DNA from: an uncultured Cellvibrio sp.
GTDB taxonomy: Bacteria > Pseudomonadota > Gammaproteobacteria > Pseudomonadales > Cellvibrionaceae
Length of the DNA: 64,000 nucleotides
Assembly (NCBI GenBank): GCA_937958105.1
Contig: CALFXJ010000060.1
Location: 159,428-223,427 of the forward strand
Direction of reading: 5' to 3'
The notes beneath the pieces were generated by a model. It was not told where the DNA came from, made no database searches, and worked only from the letters and a program-made list of their open reading frames with translations. Made by a program: the position numbers and the translations under genes. Positions within the stretch are counted from its first letter, which is position 1; each line of letters opens with the position of its first letter. This document shows positions 59,794 to 64,000 of this stretch, piece after piece.

Positions 59794-62727
59794 TTAAACG
59801 ATCATAATTACGCGCAGGGCATCCAGCCGTAATTGCGCCTGAGATAAATAATGCTGACTCGCCGCCAGGCGTTCCTGCAGATAATCAATCTCTGACTGAC
59901 GTACGTTGGGGTTCACCTGCATGAGTGCCTTCATACGTTCCAGTTCATTGTTGAGCTGCTCACTCACCTGCGCCTGGGCCGCGGCGATCAGCTCGGCCTG
60001 CTTGGGCTGGGCTTTCTGCTCCGCCTGGTCCAGCATCGAACTCAATAACGGGCGCGCCTGACGGACCACCTCCTGTGCATTGTTGCGCGGCACTTTCTGA
60101 AGCAGTTTGGCCAGCTGATCGATGCCCAGCACTGCGCTCAGGTCTTTGCCGGTATTGTCAAGCAGAACCCTTATCAAGGAGTGTGGCATATAGCGGAACA
60201 ACTGCAACTCCGCCGGCGCCGGGCAATGCATCACATACAGGGCTTCCAGCATAACGCTACCCGGCTTGAGGGGCGGCAGCTTCAAGGTGCAGAAAGCCGT
60301 ATTGCCAAATTCATTCAACGCAATCAATTCCTGGGCACCGCGAACCAGCGGATGTTCCCAGGTTAAAAACTGCATGTCCTCCCGGGACAGTGCCTGCTGA
60401 CGTTGAAACGTAACCGTGACTCCATCTTCCGGCAGACCGGGGAAATGCGGTACGCGCATATGGTCGCTGGGATGCAACACAAGACTATGTTCGCTGTGAC
60501 GTTCGGAATCCACACCGAAGGCTTCGAACACGTCTTCGAGATAATCAATCAATTGTGGATCATCATCTCGCTCAGCCAACAGGTTCACCAAGCGTGCAGC
60601 ATCTGCCGGTTTGCAGGAGTTCAACTCCAGCAGTCGATCACGACCCTGCTGAAGCTGCAGGCGCAGCTCTTCAGCAAACTGGCTGGCTTCCTTCAATAGC
60701 TGAGTAAAATCTGCAGCATCCCGTTCCACCAGCGCAGGCAGCAGCTGCTCTTCAAAACGGCCCATGACCGCTTGGCCGATTGCGCAGGTTTTTTCAAAGG
60801 CATTCAAGCCCTGGTGATACCACTGCAGCAAACGCTGCTGGGCTGTAGATTCATAATAAGGCACATGAATATTAACCACCTGGGTCTGGCCGATACGATC
60901 CAGACGGCCAATCCGTTGCTCAAGCAGGTCCGGATTCAACGGCAGATCAAACATGACGAGATGATGCGCGAATTGAAAGTTACGCCCCTCACTGCCGATC
61001 TCTGAACATACCAGCAGTTGCGCACCTTCTTCCAGATCCGCGAAGTAGGCCGCCGCCCGATCCCGTTCGATCAGACTTAACCCTTCATGAAATACCGCCG
61101 ACAACACACCTTTACGTAACCGCAGGAATTCTTCCAGGTTCTGCGCTGTCTCGGCATCCGCACAGATCACCAGAACTTTATGACGACGATGCTGCTTGAG
61201 CCACTCCACCAGCCACTCAACGCGCGGATCTTCCAGCCACCAGTTTTCACCTACCTGTTGCTGCCAGAACTGCTCAGCAAGAACCTGCTGCGCCAGCGGC
61301 ATCTGCGTCAATTTCTGGCTCAGATCTTCTGGCAGTGTTAAAGGATGTTCATGCAGCTTACGATCGGGGAATCCACTGACAGATGCGCGGGTATTGCGGA
61401 ATAACACGCGTCCTGTTCCGTGACGGTCGAGGAGATCATTGATCGCATGATCAATCGCTGCCTGGATGTCTTCGGTTGTTCCCTGCCCCAGCGCGGCCAC
61501 TCGCTCTGCCGGCAACAGTTTTCTCAGCTCATCATGCAGCGTTTCCGGAATGCGGCTGCCATGCTCGCGAGCCTCAAGTAATGCCTGAACCAGCGCGTTT
61601 AAAGGTTGATACGCCTGCTGCTCTGCTTTGAATTTTTCCAGATCGTAATAGCGATCCGGGTCCAGTAATCTAAGGCGTGCGAAATGGCTTTCCAGCCCCA
61701 GCTGTTCTGGTGTGGCGGTCAGCAGCAGTAATCCTTTAGCCACACGCGCCAGTCCTTCGATACAGAGGTACTCCTGACTCGGACTGACTTCGCTCCATTG
61801 CAAATGGTGTGCTTCATCAACCAGCAATAAATCCCACTGGCACGCCAGAGCCTGTTCATAACGCTGCGGGTGCTGAGTCAGAAAATCCAACGAACAGAGA
61901 ATCAGTTGCGCAGATTCAAAAGGGTTATCAGCGTTAACGGTAGATGCATCATCCTCATCGCGAAAATCATCGACATAATCAACCGAAACTTCATCGCTGT
62001 CCAAACCGGTCAGCGCGCGACAACGGGCTTCATCAAGCAACGTAAAGGCGAGATTAAAACGGCGCAGCATCTCCACGAGCCACTGATGCTGTAAGCTCGT
62101 CGGTACGACGATCAGCGCACGCTGGACACGGCCGCTGATCAACTGCTGGTGCAGAATCAGACCCGCTTCGATGGTTTTTCCCAGACCTACTTCATCGGCC
62201 AGCAGTACGCGAGGAGCGTGGCGTGCAGCGACCTCACTGGCAATGTACAGCTGGTGCGGCAGCAGCTGGACGCGCGGCCCCGCCAAACCATAGATGGGTG
62301 ATTGCCGGTGTTTGTGCAACGAATTGAGCGTGTGATAACGCAAGGCAAAATGCGAATGTTTGTCCAGCTGACCAGCAAACAAACGGTCGCGCGGCGTGCT
62401 GAATTGAACAAAACTGTCGAGTTCAAACTCCGGGATGGCCAGCTCCGACTTGTCGGCAGTTATGCCGTAGTAAAGCAGACAGCCTTGCTGCTCTACAACG
62501 CGAGTGATGGTGATGCCAACGCCGTCATGCCGACGGACTTTTTCCCCAACTTGATAGACCACGCGACTGACCGGCGCGTTGTCCATCGCATAAGTACGCC
62601 GTTCACCGGCGGCGGGAAAACTTAATGTTAAGCGCCGATTGGCAATATCGAGGACAATGCCTAATCCCAATTCGGCTTCTGACTCACTGATCCAACGTTG
62701 ACCTATAACATACTGCACTTTACTCAC
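59794..62727 (-). CDS. rapA: RNA polymerase-associated ATPase RapA
   Basis: RapA is a Swi2/Snf2-type ATPase that binds core RNA polymerase and helps its recycling after termination. N-terminal Tudor-like region (about 1-108, QRWISESEAELGLGIV), then the helicase core with Walker A LADEVGLGKTIEAG (K184), DEAH at 305-308, SEIGSEGRNFQFAHHLVMFDLPLNPDLLEQRIGRLDRIGQ (motifs V/VI), then RapA-specific C-terminal domains (about 640-977). Length of 977 is close to the E. coli 968. The start is a GTG with AGAGG five bases ahead. It diverges from the mutarotase gene. Confidence 0.95.
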   Translation of the reverse strand: MSKVQYVIGQRWISESEAELGLGIVLDIANRRLTLSFPAAGERRTYAMDNAPVSRVVYQVGEKVRRHDGVGITITRVVEQQGCLLYYGITADKSELAIPEFELDSFVQFSTPRDRLFAGQLDKHSHFALRYHTLNSLHKHRQSPIYGLAGPRVQLLPHQLYIASEVAARHAPRVLLADEVGLGKTIEAGLILHQQLISGRVQRALIVVPTSLQHQWLVEMLRRFNLAFTLLDEARCRALTGLDSDEVSVDYVDDFRDEDDASTVNADNPFESAQLILCSLDFLTQHPQRYEQALACQWDLLLVDEAHHLQWSEVSPSQEYLCIEGLARVAKGLLLLTATPEQLGLESHFARLRLLDPDRYYDLEKFKAEQQAYQPLNALVQALLEAREHGSRIPETLHDELRKLLPAERVAALGQGTTEDIQAAIDHAINDLLDRHGTGRVLFRNTRASVSGFPDRKLHEHPLTLPEDLSQKLTQMPLAQQVLAEQFWQQQVGENWWLEDPRVEWLVEWLKQHRRHKVLVICADAETAQNLEEFLRLRKGVLSAVFHEGLSLIERDRAAAYFADLEEGAQLLVCSEIGSEGRNFQFAHHLVMFDLPLNPDLLEQRIGRLDRIGQTQVVNIHVPYYESTAQQRLLQWYHQGLNAFEKTCAIGQAVMGRFEEQLLPALVERDAADFTQLLKEASQFAEELRLQLQQGRDRLLELNSCKPADAARLVNLLAERDDDPQLIDYLEDVFEAFGVDSERHSEHSLVLHPSDHMRVPHFPGLPEDGVTVTFQRQQALSREDMQFLTWEHPLVRGAQELIALNEFGNTAFCTLKLPPLKPGSVMLEALYVMHCPAPAELQLFRYMPHSLIRVLLDNTGKDLSAVLGIDQLAKLLQKVPRNNAQEVVRQARPLLSSMLDQAEQKAQPKQAELIAAAQAQVSEQLNNELERMKALMQVNPNVRQSEIDYLQERLAASQHYLSQAQLRLDALRVIMIV

Positions 62728-62905
62728 ACGCGCCTCTGACTCTGCTCATCCAGGATTCGGTTCGATTTTGAAGGAGGCGCATGATACTGGTTTCCTGTCC
62801 ATAAACCAAAGCCACGAGCCGCCCACCGGCTGTGTTACACCGCAATATTCGTTAGAATCGCAGTTCTTCCGCAGTTTAATCCCTGACATTGATTAAGGAT
62901 GCCCC

Positions 62906-63823
62906 ATGCCGACCTCAGCCACCCAACTACAGACCTTGCTCGCTCCACATCCTCACCTGGAATTTGCCTCCAGCAAGACATATTTTCCTGATTCGATCGG
63001 TGAAGGACTGCCGCTGATCATATTGAAGACGGATCTGTGCGAAGCGGTGATCTCATTACAAGGCGCGCAATTGCTTGAATTTAAGCCTGCCGGTGGCTCA
63101 CCTCTGCTATGGCTCAGCCCCAACTGCAACTTTACCCCCGGCGTCGCCCTGCGCGGCGGTATTCCGGTCTGCCTGCCATGGTTCGGCCCTAATGAGCAGG
63201 ACCCGAAAAAACCCAAACATGGATTTGCACGCAATCGGGACTGGACAATGCAAGCCGCTGAGCGGCACCCCGATGGCACTTATGAACTGGTATTTGGTTT
63301 TACCAGCGCAACGAATGAACTCTTTGCTTTTAATTTTTCAGCTCAACTGCGCATGACCCTCGGCAAGACAGCCAGACTGGAGCTGCAGGTCAGCAATGAT
63401 GATCAACAACCCTTCGATTGCAGCTGGGCCCTGCACTCGTATCACCCGGTCAGTTCACTGGCAGATGTTGAGGTACTTGGTGTAGCAGATCGGACTTATC
63501 TGGATAATCTGGAAGCCCATGCGGCTAAACACCAGCCGGGTAATCTGCGCTTCGCTGGCGAGGTGGATCGCGTGTTTCCCGCTGTGGAAAATCCACTGAC
63601 CATCAACGGAACACCAAACATCCATATCACCCACGCCAACTGCCCCAGTGTCATTACCTGGAATCCGGGAGCAGAGAACGCCGCCAAGATTGCAGACATT
63701 GGTGCGGGGCAGGAGCAACACTACATCTGCGTAGAACGTGGCGCGGTGCTCGGAGAGAAATGGCGACTGGAATCCGGACAACAGCAAACCGCGTGGCTGG
63801 AGATTCAAGAACTCACCAAATAA
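62906..63823 (+). CDS. D-hexose-6-phosphate mutarotase (YeaD-like)
   Basis: A 305-residue aldose-1-epimerase-fold protein of the YeaD family, which interconverts anomers of hexose 6-phosphates. The family run LLWLSPNCNFTPGVALRGGIPVCLPWFGPNEQDPKKPKHGFARNRDW is present, and SWALHSYHPVSSLADVEVLG and WNPGAENAAKIADIGAGQEQHYICVERGAV near the end fit; the catalytic His (KHGFARNRDW) and Glu positions appear kept. AAGGA lies ahead of the ATG. It is the last gene before the repeat-rich end of the window. Confidence 0.92.
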   Translation: MPTSATQLQTLLAPHPHLEFASSKTYFPDSIGEGLPLIILKTDLCEAVISLQGAQLLEFKPAGGSPLLWLSPNCNFTPGVALRGGIPVCLPWFGPNEQDPKKPKHGFARNRDWTMQAAERHPDGTYELVFGFTSATNELFAFNFSAQLRMTLGKTARLELQVSNDDQQPFDCSWALHSYHPVSSLADVEVLGVADRTYLDNLEAHAAKHQPGNLRFAGEVDRVFPAVENPLTINGTPNIHITHANCPSVITWNPGAENAAKIADIGAGQEQHYICVERGAVLGEKWRLESGQQQTAWLEIQELTK

Positions 63824-63843
63824 CAGCCCCAGCCAAACCTTAA

Positions 63844-64000
63844 AGGCACCTCCGCATGCGGAAGACACCATTCGCACCCGGAATGCACATCAAATCCGAA
63901 GGTGCCTCCGCATGTCGGATTAATCGCATGTCGGATTAACCGTAGGTCGGATTAACCGTAGGTCGGATTAACCGTAGGTCGGATTAACCGTAGGTCGGAT
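63844..64000 (+). repeat. Tandem 16-base repeat array and flanking CCTCCGCATG repeats, continuing beyond window
   Basis: GTCGGAT recurs at 63914, 63930, 63946, 63962, 63978 and 63994, exactly 16 bases apart; the last four units share GTAGGTCGGATTAACC, the first two are variants with CATG in place of GTAG-type spacing. The array is cut by the window edge. Before it, two related segments GGCACCTCCGCATGCGGA and GGTGCCTCCGCATGTCGGA (from 63845 and 63901), one with a perfect palindrome TCCGCATGCGGA (63851-63862), share the same ends. The left half of the unit matches the palindromic element at 58571. Confidence 0.85.

Noticed and set aside
63911..64000. The periodic array considered as a CRISPR
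   Set aside because: Units are 16 bases with no intervening spacers, and there are no cas genes.

Overview
The window is core chromosome of a gammaproteobacterium, apparently of the Pseudomonadales/Cellvibrionales type. The order asd-fimV-truA-trpF-(trpB-trpA)-accD-folC-dedD-cvpA-purF-metZ and the block rluB-scpB-scpA-yciO-PHP-yciI follow the Pseudomonas gene order as I know it. A DUF4892 protein, a TIGR04219 barrel and a TIGR04211 SH3 protein also fit that group. This placement is inferred from synteny and protein families; no rRNA is present. I see no prophage, insertion sequence, integron or CRISPR array.

Layout. 1-3.6 kb (minus): start of rluB, the scpB/scpA condensin-loading pair, a YciO-type protein and a PHP phosphoesterase. 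3.7-8.4 kb (plus): VC0807-family membrane protein, YciI, SH3/coiled-coil envelope protein, periplasmic cyclophilin, pdxJ, a CBS-pair protein and a TrmH-type methyltransferase. 8.4-12.4 kb (minus): moxR / DUF58 / tgpA-like transglutaminase operon. 12.4-25.3 kb (minus): the long biosynthetic run metZ, purF, cvpA, SPOR protein, folC, accD, trpA, trpB, trpF, truA and fimV. 25.7-30.1 kb (minus): asd, leuB, leuD, leuC, with a divergent LysR regulator at 30.2 kb.

31-41 kb: outer-membrane barrel protein, nitrilase plus MFS transporter, aroC-prmB, folE, DUF4892/OmpA-like protein with a hydrolase, then sixA, DUF4389 and gpsA. An AT-rich 478-base gap at 41.0-41.5 kb carries an inverted pair of DnaA-box-like sequences. 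42.2-42.5 kb: tRNA-Pro, tRNA-Arg and tRNA-His behind a strong promoter, followed by folD. 43.5-46.7 kb: a small four-cysteine exported protein, truC, rsuA and rsmC, then tRNA-Asn with its own promoter and terminator.

46.9-56.2 kb: mixed housekeeping and poorly known genes. These are ppnP, an S33 hydrolase coupled to an RluA-family synthase, an acyltransferase, an AsmA-like protein, a GltB-domain FMN protein with DUF3806 and GDT1 partners, a HIT protein, a winged-helix/nuclease-fold-like protein and a YaiI protein. 56.2-63.8 kb: deaD-type RNA helicase with a 515-base leader, a TonB-like protein of unknown function, a small conserved protein, rapA and a YeaD-type mutarotase. The last 160 bases hold six copies of a 16-base tandem repeat; its GTCGGATTA half-site is shared with a palindromic element at 58.57 kb.

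Most of the sequence is ordinary housekeeping DNA. The less ordinary items are the GTCGGATTA repeats, the DnaA-box cluster at 41.1 kb, the structured deaD leader, the nuclease-fold-like protein with an altered acidic position, and a few unassigned exported or TonB-like proteins.
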